This document shows, one piece after another, positions 44,597 to 52,794 of a DNA stretch of 64,000 nucleotides. Source of the DNA: OCS116 sp051531935. Lineage in GTDB: Bacteria; Pseudomonadota; Alphaproteobacteria; Rhizobiales; OSC116. The stretch is from NCBI GenBank assembly GCA_051531935.1, contig JAOPTR010000008.1:62001-126000 (forward strand). The letters run 5' to 3'. The notes under the pieces are model-generated. The model was not told where the DNA came from. It made no database searches and saw only the letters and a list, made by a program, of their open reading frames with translations. A program made the translations under genes and the position numbers. Numbering within the stretch: position 1 is the stretch's first letter; every line of letters starts with the position of its first letter.

Positions 44597-44683
44597 ATAT
44601 TGAGGTGCTCCCCAATAAAGAGACAGTGACTTAAGCTACAATTTTTGCTTGACTGGTCTATAAATCAGACGAGGAAATTTAAA

Positions 44684-44980
44684 ATGTCCAAACGTAAGAA
44701 CCATAATCCCGCCTTTAAAGCTCGTGTTGCTTTAGAAGCTATAAAAGGTGAACAAACGGTCACGGAACTGGCCAGTCGTTTTGGAGTTCAACCAACCCAA
44801 ATCCATCAGTGGAAACGATCATTACTCGAAGGTTTAGCCGAAGTGTTTGAGCGAGGACAGAAGACAAAACAGGCCGATGATAATGAAATAAAAGTAAAAG
44901 CCCTTCATGCCAAGATAGGGGAGTTGGCCGTCGCCAATGATTTTTTGCGGGAAAAGCTAGCTCCTTGGCTCGACAAGTGA
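44684..44980 (+). CDS. IS3-family transposase OrfA
   Basis: This 98-residue protein has the IS3 OrfA helix-turn-helix (TVTELASRFGVQPTQIHQWK). A helical C-terminal region with spaced leucines (IGELAVANDFLREKLAPWL) follows. It binds the IS ends and, by a -1 frameshift, is joined to OrfB to make the active transposase. The ATG at 44684 (MSKRKNHNPAFKARV) is the usual family start. No classic A6G slippery run is seen in the overlap. Confidence 0.88.
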   Translation: MSKRKNHNPAFKARVALEAIKGEQTVTELASRFGVQPTQIHQWKRSLLEGLAEVFERGQKTKQADDNEIKVKALHAKIGELAVANDFLREKLAPWLDK

Positions 44981-44988
44981 GGGTTAGC

Positions 44989-45792
44989 ATGATTAACAAG
45001 CAACATCCAAAACTGGCGATAAAATCTCAATGTCAGCTATTGTCAATATCACGTTCATCGGTTTATCGGCAGGCCAAAGGCGAAATTGATTATAAGCTTG
45101 AGCTAATGACTTTAATTGACAAACAATTCTTAGCGAGGGCATTTATGCGCCCAAGGTATAAAGTCAACATCAAACGGGTAAGGCGACTTATGCGCTTGAT
45201 GGGGCTAATACCAATTTATCAGAAGCCCAACACCAGCAAGCCGAATAAACAACATAAAATCTATCCTTATTTATTGAGGGGAATGAATATCACTAAACCA
45301 AACCATGTTTGGTGTGCTGACATTACTTACATTCCTATGCGCAAGGGCTTTTTATATCTGGTTGCGATTATGGACTGGGCAACGCGTCGGGTTTTATGCT
45401 GGCGCTTATCAAACACCATGGAAGCTGATTTTTGCATTGAGGCATTGAATGAAGCCATTCACTGCTTTGGTGCACCTAAGATATTTAATACTGATCAAGG
45501 CAGTCAGTTCACATCTTGGCAATGGATTAATCGGCTTAAGTCTGCCAACATTAAAATATCGGTGGATAGCAAAGGTCGGTATTTGCACAATATATTTATC
45601 GAACAGCTGTGGCGATCACTTAAATATAAATGTGTTTATTTACATGCTTGGAGTGGTGGTACAGAAGCCCGAGAAAGAATTGGCAAGTGGATCGACCTCT
45701 ATAATACGGAACGTCCTCATAAAGCTCATTGTGGTTTAGCGCCTGATGTAATTTATTGGAATAAATTAAACAATCAACCCAACGATTGGTAA
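44989..45792 (+). CDS. IS3-family transposase OrfB, probably damaged
   Basis: This is a 267-residue integrase-core protein. The DDE residues lie in NHVWCADITYIPM, FNTDQGSQFTSWQW and IFIEQLWRSLKYK. Compared with IS3 relatives as I remember them, the stretch around DKQFLARAFMRPRYKVN lacks about ten residues normally present after FLE. Removing one G near 45138 and adding one T near 45157 would restore an ARHLCAQGYKVN reading much like the family. The frame seems to have drifted by two compensating indels, so the enzyme may be inactive. Confidence 0.7.
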   Translation: MINKQHPKLAIKSQCQLLSISRSSVYRQAKGEIDYKLELMTLIDKQFLARAFMRPRYKVNIKRVRRLMRLMGLIPIYQKPNTSKPNKQHKIYPYLLRGMNITKPNHVWCADITYIPMRKGFLYLVAIMDWATRRVLCWRLSNTMEADFCIEALNEAIHCFGAPKIFNTDQGSQFTSWQWINRLKSANIKISVDSKGRYLHNIFIEQLWRSLKYKCVYLHAWSGGTEARERIGKWIDLYNTERPHKAHCGLAPDVIYWNKLNNQPNDW

Positions 45793-45847
45793 GTGAAAAC
45801 TGTAGCTTAAATCAATGCAAAATCTGTCTCTTTATTGGGGAGCATCA

Positions 45848-46155
45848 ACACATTTTGATGAGTAATCTAACGAAATATATATCACGGTGTAAATCGCGAT
45901 TGCAGTCACCAAAATTGCGCCTATCAATTTTGTAAGTGAATCGACGCCAACATATCTAAATATATGCTTGTAGCCATCGGCTGCATAAATGAACACAACA
46001 CCAACCGCAGAAAACAAAACAAAAATAATTGTTATTTCCGCCACTGGAATTTCTAGCATTAGATTTTTTACAATCGCAAAAGCGACCACAAAAGAAATTA
46101 GGGATGTTATAAAATCTACAATTGCAACAAGTGCAATTTTGCTAGTTCTTTTCAT
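45848..46155 (-). pseudogene. 5' fragment of a polysaccharide-biosynthesis epimerase (WbpM/PglF-like)
   Basis: The frame codes for the first 102 or so residues of a membrane NDP-sugar dehydratase. It has about three to four N-terminal helices (VAIVDFITSLISFVVAFAIV and following) and the motif AADGYKHIFRYVGVDS, typical of the membrane part before the NAD-binding domain. The frame then runs into the IS right end and stops after a few IS-derived codons. The catalytic domain is missing, so the gene is dead. The cut marks the IS-associated deletion. Confidence 0.78.
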
Positions 46156-46623
46156 ATTAATAATATTTTATAAAAACAATAATTTTTTCATTATTACTCG
46201 ACCACATGTTAAATAAAAAATAAGCGTAAACGGAATATATATTAATTTTGTTAATAAAGGTAAATTAAATGTTAATATACTTAATGCTAATGTATGCAAA
46301 TACCTAAAAGCATCCACAACCTGTCAATAAGTCTTGTTTTATGCAGTATTAAGTAGTTAATTCAATTGCTTATATTTACACAGCCCCTTGTATAGATGTT
46401 TCCGAAATCGAGATTTCTCCACCCATTTTGGGGCACATTGTGCCAAAATGAAACAACGCTAAGTTAAAAGCTAAGTAAATAGTATTAACTATTTAGATTA
46501 ACTTACCGGCCGCGATAATTGTATCGTTTTCGGACGAAAGAAACGCTGAAGTATTTCTTTCGTCCCCGCTCCTCAAATCAGCGATTAGCGCTTAACTAAA
46601 AAGGCCGCGCCTCGTTAAAGGCA
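46156..46623. other. AT-rich gene-free stretch with hairpins
   Basis: No gene is seen. The first part is AT-rich and contains the probable promoter region of the cut epimerase gene. TTTTGGGGCACATTGTGCC (46427-46445, approximate) and a strong hairpin at 46532-46565 are present. Confidence 0.6.
46532..46565. repeat. Perfect 12-bp inverted repeat
   Basis: GGACGAAAGAAA (46532-46543) and TTTCTTTCGTCC (46554-46565) form a perfect stem with a 10-base loop, CGCTGAAGTA. It has no U run after it. It may be a small-RNA hairpin, a terminator that relies on Rho or a protein site. Confidence 0.6.
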
Positions 46624-46624
46624 T

Positions 46625-46649
46625 AAAAAAAGCGCCCCATGTGGGACGC
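46625..46649 (-). terminator. Intrinsic terminator of the VOC gene
   Basis: GCGCCCCA (46632-46639) pairs with TGGGACGC (46642-46649), with one mismatch. On the minus strand it is followed by seven T (46625-46631 complement). It lies 28 bases after the VOC gene stop. Confidence 0.85.
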
Positions 46650-46676
46650 CGTCTCTCTATATATACTTGCAGCAGT

Positions 46677-47057
46677 TTACTTCATCGAACTGAATCCAAT
46701 CATATTACCTTCAGTATCCATGCAAATACTTACCCACCCAAATTCCCCAATCGACATTTTGGGTCGGATTACCTGTCCGCCAGCGGTGACCACTCTAGAT
46801 TGCTCTTCTGAACAATCAGCAACGCCAAAGTAAATCAACGTGCCACCCATTCCCGGTGTAGATCCTTGTCTTTTGATAAGTGCACCACCAGCGCCATATG
46901 CCCGCATATCGGTTGGGAAGCTCTTCATAATTACATTATTATCCGTTGGGTCAATCATATCTTCTAATTCTTGCTGAAGCACAGATTGATAAAAATCAAT
47001 AGCTCTGCCCATATCATCTACATAGATATCAAACCAACCAATTGCATTTTGTTTCAT
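46677..47057 (-). CDS. VOC superfamily (glyoxalase/bleomycin-resistance fold) protein
   Basis: This 126-residue protein has a single VOC domain: NAIGWFDIYVDDMGRAIDFY, then GSTPGMGGTLIYFGVADCSE and IGEFGWVSICMDTEGNMIGF. These are the two babb units, with metal-binding candidates His or Glu near each end. VOC proteins are dioxygenases, isomerases or resistance factors; no specific substrate can be named. The ATG at 47057 is preferred over one 18 bases upstream. An AraC-family regulator gene is just upstream on the same strand. Confidence 0.85.
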   Translation of the reverse strand: MKQNAIGWFDIYVDDMGRAIDFYQSVLQQELEDMIDPTDNNVIMKSFPTDMRAYGAGGALIKRQGSTPGMGGTLIYFGVADCSEEQSRVVTAGGQVIRPKMSIGEFGWVSICMDTEGNMIGFSSMK

Positions 47058-47128
47058 GATTATTTTCCATTTCATTGTTTAAATCAAGTTGGATAATATT
47101 CAATCTTATGGCGTGAGTATTGTAGATA

Positions 47129-47875
47129 TCAGACATCGAAATTCCGATAATATTCAGCAGGCGTATAGCCAGTGATTTTGCGAAACGAATGAATAAAATG
47201 CGACTGATCAGCAAAAAAATCTAAATAATGTTGCTTAAATGATTGTTGCAAGCGCAATACTTTCATAAAATCATGCGGAGAAAACCCCGTCGTACTTTTA
47301 AGCACACGCTGTAGCTGCCGTGGTGACATTTGTACGAGAGCCGCCATATCCGCAACAGTATGAATGCTATCCAAATTTGATAATATTTTAGCCGTTACCG
47401 CATTTGCAGCCACAAGCTTACAATCAATAAGTTCATGTACAAGTTCAGACAACACTGCCTGCTTGTCGTCAAATTCCATTGCAAAAAGTTCATTATTTTT
47501 ATCAATCAACGGCAACTTACCAAGATAGGGTGTGCCCACAAAACCATCGCTAGTCTCATCCAAATTGCCACGCCATACCCCAGGGAAAAATTGAATTCCA
47601 ACATAATGAAACTGTTTACCCAAATTAAGCTCTTCATATGTAGTGCGAAGCGCCGTAACGCCAGCAATTTTTGTATCCAATTGGTTAAATAAAATATTTA
47701 CACAAGCGTCAGGCAAAGCATGAAGGCAAAAATCGTCAACCAATTTAACATCTGTCTTAAGTTCCCAAAAACTATGTACAAACTCAGAAAGACTAACTGG
47801 TGGCTTCACCTCATTGTAAATCACAGGTTCCACTGTTCTGGGCATACCGTCTTGTATCGGGTCATACATGTTCAA
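47129..47875 (-). CDS. AraC-family transcriptional regulator (DUF6597 type)
   Basis: This 248-residue regulator has an N-terminal domain of the DUF6597 kind (VSLSEFVHSFWELKTDVKLV, then QFHYVGIQFFPGVWRGN) and a C-terminal AraC helix-turn-helix (VADMAALVQMSPRQLQRVLK, then FFADQSHFIHSFRKITGYTP). The start could be 47875 or 47869. Its stop lies 71 bases before the VOC gene, and the two probably form a unit. It is similar in type to the AraC gene at 25866. Confidence 0.87.
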   Translation of the reverse strand: MNMYDPIQDGMPRTVEPVIYNEVKPPVSLSEFVHSFWELKTDVKLVDDFCLHALPDACVNILFNQLDTKIAGVTALRTTYEELNLGKQFHYVGIQFFPGVWRGNLDETSDGFVGTPYLGKLPLIDKNNELFAMEFDDKQAVLSELVHELIDCKLVAANAVTAKILSNLDSIHTVADMAALVQMSPRQLQRVLKSTTGFSPHDFMKVLRLQQSFKQHYLDFFADQSHFIHSFRKITGYTPAEYYRNFDV

Positions 47876-47935
47876 ACCTCAAATCATTTACCAAGTACTT
47901 AGCATATTACACCATCAGTTAAACGTCACAATTTT

Positions 47936-47968
47936 GTTGCAGACTGCTATTCACAAGCAATCTGCAAC
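47936..47968 (-). terminator. Strong hairpin after the secreted-protein gene
   Basis: GTTGCAGATTGCT and AGCAGTCTGCAAC on the minus strand form a 13-bp stem with one G-U pair and a 7-base loop. It follows the 48015-48455 gene by about 47 bases. There is no long U run, so termination is likely but not proven. Confidence 0.55.
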
Positions 47969-48014
47969 ATTCAACTTCTATAATATAGGGTCAGATTTAA
48001 GAGATCAGCCTTCG

Positions 48015-48455
48015 TTATTTTTTAATTTTTAGGTTCATGGCCTTAGCTTTGCCGCTCACAGCGCCTTTTTTAACTTCTTTTAGGGTTGGCGAATTTCTGT
48101 AACAAGTTCCAGCTACCTGCTTAGCGCTAGCTTTCTGCTCGATCATGTTCAAGATTTTATCTGATTCACATATAGCCACATATTTGCCACCATTTTTATT
48201 TAAAGTTTTTTGATTTGAAGCTTGCATTAAGCCATCTTTTCTCATTTTTTCAATGCGTCCAGTGTCACCACCATCTGGGCCACCTGGCATAATATAATCG
48301 CCACCAAGCACGTCTGATAACCAGCAACCAATATGGTCCCATGTACGCGATACACAGCCGTCATATGACGATGGTGATGCAAAAGTTGGTGTCACCGAAA
48401 AACCGATTGATAAAAGTAAGCTAGATACGATTGCAATTTTTTTGAAGTTATTCAT
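48015..48455 (-). CDS. Small secreted protein of unknown function
   Basis: I do not recognise a family for this 146-residue protein. It has a good signal peptide (MNNFKKIAIVSSLLLSIGFS, then TPTFASP) and a mature part of about 115 residues. Four cysteines (DGCVSRTWDHIGCWL, AICESDK and AGTCYRN) suggest two disulfide bonds. The C-terminal tail is rich in lysine (KEVKKGAVSGKAKAMNLKIK). The ATG at 48455 is preferred to an upstream one because it starts a good signal sequence. It is a single gene with a hairpin after it. Confidence 0.65.
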   Translation of the reverse strand: MNNFKKIAIVSSLLLSIGFSVTPTFASPSSYDGCVSRTWDHIGCWLSDVLGGDYIMPGGPDGGDTGRIEKMRKDGLMQASNQKTLNKNGGKYVAICESDKILNMIEQKASAKQVAGTCYRNSPTLKEVKKGAVSGKAKAMNLKIKK

Positions 48456-48720
48456 AATTTTATTCCCATAATCTCGAACAACCAACAATTGGCTATCCCT
48501 CTTTGTTATAGCCTTACCTTAACCTACTCATACTGAACCCAATCTGAACACCCTGTTATCTTAGGTTCATGCAATCAAAACCCAATTCCAACATTTTGTG
48601 ACCACACACTTCATTGTCTGCAGTCGTCATCGCAATTTAGCTAGAAAGTATTGACCACTTTCAGACCTCGTTGTAGCCTATCTTAAAAAGATCATATTAT
48701 TTACTCAGCGGAATGAACTT

Positions 48721-48876
48721 ATGGACAAACTAAACGGCAACATTATAAAAGGTCGTTGCCTTTGTGGCGCATGTGGTTTCGAACTAATTGGCCCTCAAAA
48801 TTGGGTCGGTCATTGCCATTGCGAGAGCTGCAGAAGAACGAAATCCTCACCCTTCGGGCTCGGGCAGCTTACTTAG
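48721..48876 (+). pseudogene. GFA family gene, 5' fragment
   Basis: A 51-codon frame starts MDKLNGNIIKGRCLCGACGF and has GHCHCESCRRTKSSPFG, the first two zinc motifs of the GFA fold. It then runs out of the family after SSPF and stops. A full GFA protein is 110-150 residues and has a third cysteine motif (compare the intact gene at 25448), so the 3' part has been lost. The break at about 48850 is the likely left edge of an inserted island. Confidence 0.75.
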
Positions 48877-48904
48877 TTTAAACTGCTCATCCCGTTACGC
48901 ACAT

Positions 48905-48929
48905 AAAAAAAGCCCCACTATGTGAGGCT
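48905..48929 (-). terminator. Terminator-like hairpin at the island edge
   Basis: AGCCCCAC (48911-48918) pairs with GTGAGGCT (48922-48929) with one mismatch. On the minus strand it would be followed by seven T. On the plus strand TATATTTTGTTTT follows it. No minus-strand gene ends here, so it is perhaps a left-over from DNA removed when the island entered. Confidence 0.5.
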
Positions 48930-49082
48930 ATATTTTGTTTTGATGTTGGTTGCGGGGGCACGCAACTCGCGCCTTCTACTGCACACAGCTTGGGACATAA
49001 AGCCACCTTCACCTAGATTCTAATCATTCCATTTGAGTGATTATTTAAGGCCGTGTGGCTGCATGTTCCGAATTGGATTTTT

Positions 49083-49466
49083 ATGCAGCAGTTAAAGAAA
49101 AAACAGCTACCACCCTTATCTCTTCGATTAACACCAGAAGAAAGACAAGCATTAGAAAAAGCCGCATCTGGAATATCATTAAGTGCCTATATCCGAAAAT
49201 GTATTTTTGGCAAAACGGCCAAACCACGCAAAGTCCGCAGCCGCGTTCCCATTAAGGATGAAGAAGCACTTGCGCAAGTCTTAGCTTTGTTAGGCCAAAC
49301 CCGTATCGCCAATAACCTCAATCAAATAGCATTTGAAGCCAATTGCGGTTCTTTACTGATGGATGAAGAAACAGAAAATGAAATCAATAAAGCCTGCACC
49401 CACATTGCCTTCATGCGCGCTGAACTCATCAAAGCCCTTGGTCTTTCAGAAAGGGGTGCGTCATGA
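49083..49466 (+). CDS. MobC-like relaxosome accessory protein
   Basis: This 127-residue protein has a ribbon-helix-helix-type N-terminal region (PPLSLRLTPEERQALEKAAS, then GISLSAYIRKCIFG) and a helical C-terminal part with LLGQTRIANNLNQIAFEA, the usual MobC signature. It should bind the transfer origin and help the relaxase. The relaxase gene overlaps its stop (ATGA). I chose the ATG at 49083 since the family starts here. No type IV secretion genes are in the window, so transfer would need helper functions from elsewhere. Confidence 0.85.
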   Translation: MQQLKKKQLPPLSLRLTPEERQALEKAASGISLSAYIRKCIFGKTAKPRKVRSRVPIKDEEALAQVLALLGQTRIANNLNQIAFEANCGSLLMDEETENEINKACTHIAFMRAELIKALGLSERGAS

Positions 49467-50755
49467 TTTTAAAAGGCAGCCAACGCGCTGGTGCAACCCA
49501 ATTGGCAATTCATCTGCTTAAAGATGAAAATGAACATGTTGAAGTCCATGAAATTAGTGGTTTTGTTTCTGACAATCCAATGGGTGCTTTGAAGGAAGCA
49601 CAAGCCATAAGTAAAGGCACAAAATGCCGTCAATTTCTTTTCTCTTTAAGTTTAAGCCCACCTGAAAAAGAAAAAGTACCAATCAGTGTTTTTAAAAAAG
49701 CAATTTCCGACATTGAGAATAGCCTTGGTTTGGCTGGACAGCCTAGAATTATCGTTTTTCACGAAAAAGAAGGACGACGACATGCTCATTGTGTTTGGTC
49801 AAGAATTGATGCCAATAAAATGACCGCCATTAATCTCCCATATTACAAATATAAATTACGCGATATTTCTCGTGAACTTTATCTCGAACATAATTGGCAA
49901 ATGCCCATTGGCTTCATTAATAATGAGGAACGAAACCCTCTCAATTTCAACCAAGCCGAATGGCAACAGGCAAAACGTATTCAACAAGACCCACGTACAA
50001 TTAAAGAAGCGTTCCAAGATTGCTGGACTATTTCAGATTCAAGAAAAGCATTTGCAAAATCCCTAGAAGAACGTGGTTATTATCTTGCAAAAGGTGATAG
50101 AAGAGCCTTTGTTGCTGTTGATTGGCGTGGTGAAGTTTATCCAATATCTCGTTGGATAGGTATTAAAACAAAAGAAGTTAAGGGAAAACTTGGCGATGCG
50201 AATGAATTACCGTCGATTGATGAGACAAAAAAACAAATTGCTAAAAACTTCACAAATAAACTTGAAACTCTTATTAGTAGCGCAACTACATCACATAAAA
50301 AATCCAGTTTATCACTGAATAACAAACGTCAGACACTAGCTAAGCATCATCAGGATGAGCGTAAATTGGCCAAAAACGTGCATGTTAAAAGAAAAATTTC
50401 AGAAGTAACGGCCAGATCATCATTACTTCCAACAGGGCTAAAAGCACTTTGGTTTCGAGTTACTGGAAAATATCGTCAAATTAAAAAACTAAATGAAGCT
50501 CAGGCCGTTCAATGTAAATTGAGAGATGAAGTAGAAATGCAAAAATTGATTGAACAACAACTTATCGAACGCAGACAAATTCAACAAGAAATTAGACAAT
50601 TACGCTTTCATCATACATTGACTACAAAAAAGCTTAATCGTGACGTCAGCAACTATTTGAAATTATCACCAGAACAGCAAAATTTGGAACTTACAAAATT
50701 GTCTCATCAGAATATGCAACGAAAACGGAAAAAATCGATCTCATTCAACCCATAG
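49463..50755 (+). CDS. Relaxase/mobilization nuclease
   Basis: This 430-residue protein has an N-terminal relaxase-like domain. MILKGSQRAGATQLAIHLL at the start and the metal-binding histidines in RIIVFHEKEGRRHAHCVWSR (His100, His107, His109) are visible. A tyrosine-rich stretch (NLPYYKYKLRDISRELYLEH) follows. The usual N-terminal catalytic tyrosine is not evident. This type is common in alphaproteobacterial mobile islands. The C-terminal 150 residues are charged and helical. It nicks and carries one strand of the transfer origin. Confidence 0.85.
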   Translation: MILKGSQRAGATQLAIHLLKDENEHVEVHEISGFVSDNPMGALKEAQAISKGTKCRQFLFSLSLSPPEKEKVPISVFKKAISDIENSLGLAGQPRIIVFHEKEGRRHAHCVWSRIDANKMTAINLPYYKYKLRDISRELYLEHNWQMPIGFINNEERNPLNFNQAEWQQAKRIQQDPRTIKEAFQDCWTISDSRKAFAKSLEERGYYLAKGDRRAFVAVDWRGEVYPISRWIGIKTKEVKGKLGDANELPSIDETKKQIAKNFTNKLETLISSATTSHKKSSLSLNNKRQTLAKHHQDERKLAKNVHVKRKISEVTARSSLLPTGLKALWFRVTGKYRQIKKLNEAQAVQCKLRDEVEMQKLIEQQLIERRQIQQEIRQLRFHHTLTTKKLNRDVSNYLKLSPEQQNLELTKLSHQNMQRKRKKSISFNP

Positions 50756-51040
50756 CAAACATTCAACATTATTTTTAAAATAAAGTCATAAGCACTAAAT
50801 TTATATAATTTAGAATTATTGCTTATTTTCAATGCATTAAAATACATTATTTTACATTTAATCTGAGATTAATATGTGCTTTTATCTCAGATAGTGAGAA
50901 TAGTTATCCAGTCATGAAAAATATTTATTTCCCGAAGGCTTCAGTATACGCTTCTCAACGTATCGAACTTCGTTTTTCTCTAATGCCTTAAATTCTTTCC
51001 CTAAATGCGAGGTAATGAGCCAAAAATATAATTTCAACAT
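50756..51040. other. AT-rich gap between relaxase and repeat array
   Basis: No gene with a family match is seen. The stretch is very AT-rich. CTGAGAT and ATCTCAG (50862-50890, approximate) form a 7-bp hairpin. A possible origin of transfer or replication could lie here, as AT-rich DNA and repeats follow. A short 25-codon frame starting at 50914 is not supported. Confidence 0.5.
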
Positions 51041-51219
51041 ATTAACCTAAATATAGAACTACATAGTAGCCTAAATATAAAACTACATAATAACATAAAC
51101 ATAGAACTACATAATAACCTAAACATAGAACTACATAATAACCTAAACATAGAACTACATAATAACCTAAATATCAGTCGACGTGATAACCTAAATATGA
51201 TACAATTTAATAACCTAGT
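51041..51219. repeat. Array of 24-bp direct repeats (7 full, 1 partial)
   Basis: Seven units of exactly 24 bp start at 51041, 51065, 51089, 51113, 51137, 51161 and 51185, and a partial eighth starts at 51209. The core TAACCTAAATAT (or TAACCTAAACAT) is shared. The outer half AGAACTACAT is shared by the first five units; the last two or three keep only the core. The array ends about 28 bases before the AbiEi-Fic gene. It may be an operator array or an iteron-type origin. Confidence 0.9.
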
Positions 51220-51246
51220 AATTAAACAAAGAAAATTGGGCACAAC

Positions 51247-52764
51247 ATGGCAACACCTTCAGAAAAATTAGCTAGCTCTTTAGAGACACTGAAGTCACTA
51301 CAAGATAAGGGCGTTATAGCCATACGTTCCGCCGATCTATCTCGTATCCACCGCGAACGCCTAATGAAGCATGGATTTCTGCAAAATGTTATGAAAGGCT
51401 GGTATATACCAGCGCGCCCAGACAACGCGACAGGAGAAAGTACCGCTTGGTACGCTTCCTATTGGGGCTTCTGCGCCTCTTACCTAGCTTCCCGTTTTAA
51501 AGATGATTGGTGTCTTTCCCCTGAACAATCTTTGCAAATCCAAGCTGGCAACATGCAAGTGCCGAAACAATTGGTTGTAAGGTCAAAAAAAGCTGGAAAT
51601 GATATCACCAACTTACCGCATGAGACGTCATTCTATGGCGTGAAAGCATCAATTCCAAAAGCTAAAGATATAGAAATCAAAGATGGCTTAAGGCTCTTCC
51701 CTCTGCCCGCATCCCTCATTGCCTGCTCGCTTTCCTACTATCAACAACACCCCACCGAACTACGTACAGCTCTTGCCCTTGTTAAAAACTCGGCCGACAT
51801 ATTAGAGCCTCTCTTAGAGGGCGAACATAGCAAGGTAGCAGGCCGTTTAGTTGGAGCCTTCCGCAATATTGGTCGTGACCGTATAGCCGACGAAATATTA
51901 GCAACTATGAAAGCCGCTGATTTTGACGTAAGGGAGGTTGACCCATTCACAGAGAAACTGCCCCCCATTGGGGATATACGGCAAACCTCGCCGCTTGCAA
52001 TGCGTATAAAATTAATGTGGCAGGCTATGCGAGAAGATGTTGTTGGCAAGCTGCCAGCGCCAACACCGATGAATGATATTAATGCATATTTAACGCAAGT
52101 GGACGATATCTATGTAACGGACGCTTACCATTCCCTTTCTATTGAGGGCTATCGAGTCAATGTCGAACTTATTGAACGTGTCCGCTCTGGAAGTTGGAAC
52201 CCAGACTCTATTGAGGAAGATAAAAAACACAGAGACGCCCTCGCCGCACGCGGTTACTGGCAAGCATTCCAAGAAGTTAAGCACAGTGTTCAACAATGTC
52301 TCGAAGGCCAAAATGCTGGTCAAGTCGCCGACCAAAATCATAGTGCATGGTACAGAGAGTTATTCGCCCCCAGCGTCACCGCTGGCCTGTTAAAACTTTC
52401 TGATTTGGCTGGATATAGAAACGTTCCCGTCTATATACGCCGTTCCATGCATGTGCCACCTTCACCTGAGGCGGTACGTGACGCCATGCCAGTACTATTT
52501 GAACTCTTGGAAACAGAGGAAGACGCTAGCACCCGCATAGTGCTCGGGCATTTCATCTTCGTCTATATCCATCCCTATATTGACGGTAATGGCCGCACAG
52601 GCCGCTTTTTAATGAATGTCATGATGGCCGCAGGCGGAAATCCATGGACAGTCATCCCCGTTGAACGTCGCGACGAATATATGGCAGCACTGGAAACTGC
52701 CAGCGTTGATGGTAACATTATACCCTTCGCTGAATTCATTGCTGATGTAATGAACAGCAATTGA
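51247..52764 (+). CDS. AbiEi-like winged-helix domain fused to Fic domain
   Basis: In this 505-residue protein, residues 1-60 look like the AbiEi antitoxin winged helix (GVIAIRSADLSRIHRERLMK, then HGFLQNVMKGWYIPARP). The next 170 residues continue in the AbiEi style (LFPLPASLIACSLSYYQ). From about 285 there is a Fic domain: the inhibitory S-x-x-x-E-G at 296-301 (SLSIEG) and the catalytic HPYIDGNGRTGR at 442-453. It is therefore a class II Fic AMPylase, held off by its own glutamate. The N-terminal part could bind the repeats just upstream. Fic and AbiE are both linked to phage defence; this fusion is unusual to me. Confidence 0.82.
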   Translation: MATPSEKLASSLETLKSLQDKGVIAIRSADLSRIHRERLMKHGFLQNVMKGWYIPARPDNATGESTAWYASYWGFCASYLASRFKDDWCLSPEQSLQIQAGNMQVPKQLVVRSKKAGNDITNLPHETSFYGVKASIPKAKDIEIKDGLRLFPLPASLIACSLSYYQQHPTELRTALALVKNSADILEPLLEGEHSKVAGRLVGAFRNIGRDRIADEILATMKAADFDVREVDPFTEKLPPIGDIRQTSPLAMRIKLMWQAMREDVVGKLPAPTPMNDINAYLTQVDDIYVTDAYHSLSIEGYRVNVELIERVRSGSWNPDSIEEDKKHRDALAARGYWQAFQEVKHSVQQCLEGQNAGQVADQNHSAWYRELFAPSVTAGLLKLSDLAGYRNVPVYIRRSMHVPPSPEAVRDAMPVLFELLETEEDASTRIVLGHFIFVYIHPYIDGNGRTGRFLMNVMMAAGGNPWTVIPVERRDEYMAALETASVDGNIIPFAEFIADVMNSN

Positions 52765-52794
52765 TAGAACCTCTATCAAGCACAAAATTTTGAG

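Larger units (their letters stand above)
44606..45844 (+). mobile_element. IS3-family insertion sequence, 1239 bp
   Basis: The element is bounded by 21-bp perfect inverted repeats (starting TGCTCCCCAATAAAG and ending AGACAG) at 44606-44626 and 45824-45844. Between them lie two overlapping frames in the IS3 pattern: a helix-turn-helix OrfA and a DDE integrase OrfB. Flanking bases AGG and TCA do not match, so no target duplication is seen. This fits an insertion followed by deletion of neighbouring DNA, since the gene on the right side is cut. Confidence 0.9.

Noticed and set aside
48870..49030. tRNA gene as island attachment site
   Set aside because: No cloverleaf or T-loop (GGTTCGAATCC type) could be found on either strand.
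49055..49255. Frame overlapping mobC in another phase
   Set aside because: mobC has a clear family match and coupling with the relaxase gene.
51041..51219. Repeat array as a CRISPR
   Set aside because: Units are adjacent with no unique spacers, and no cas genes are nearby.
51034..51243. Short open frame within the 24-bp repeats on the minus strand
   Set aside because: It is only the translation of the repeats (a repeated RLLCSSMF pattern), with no start signal.
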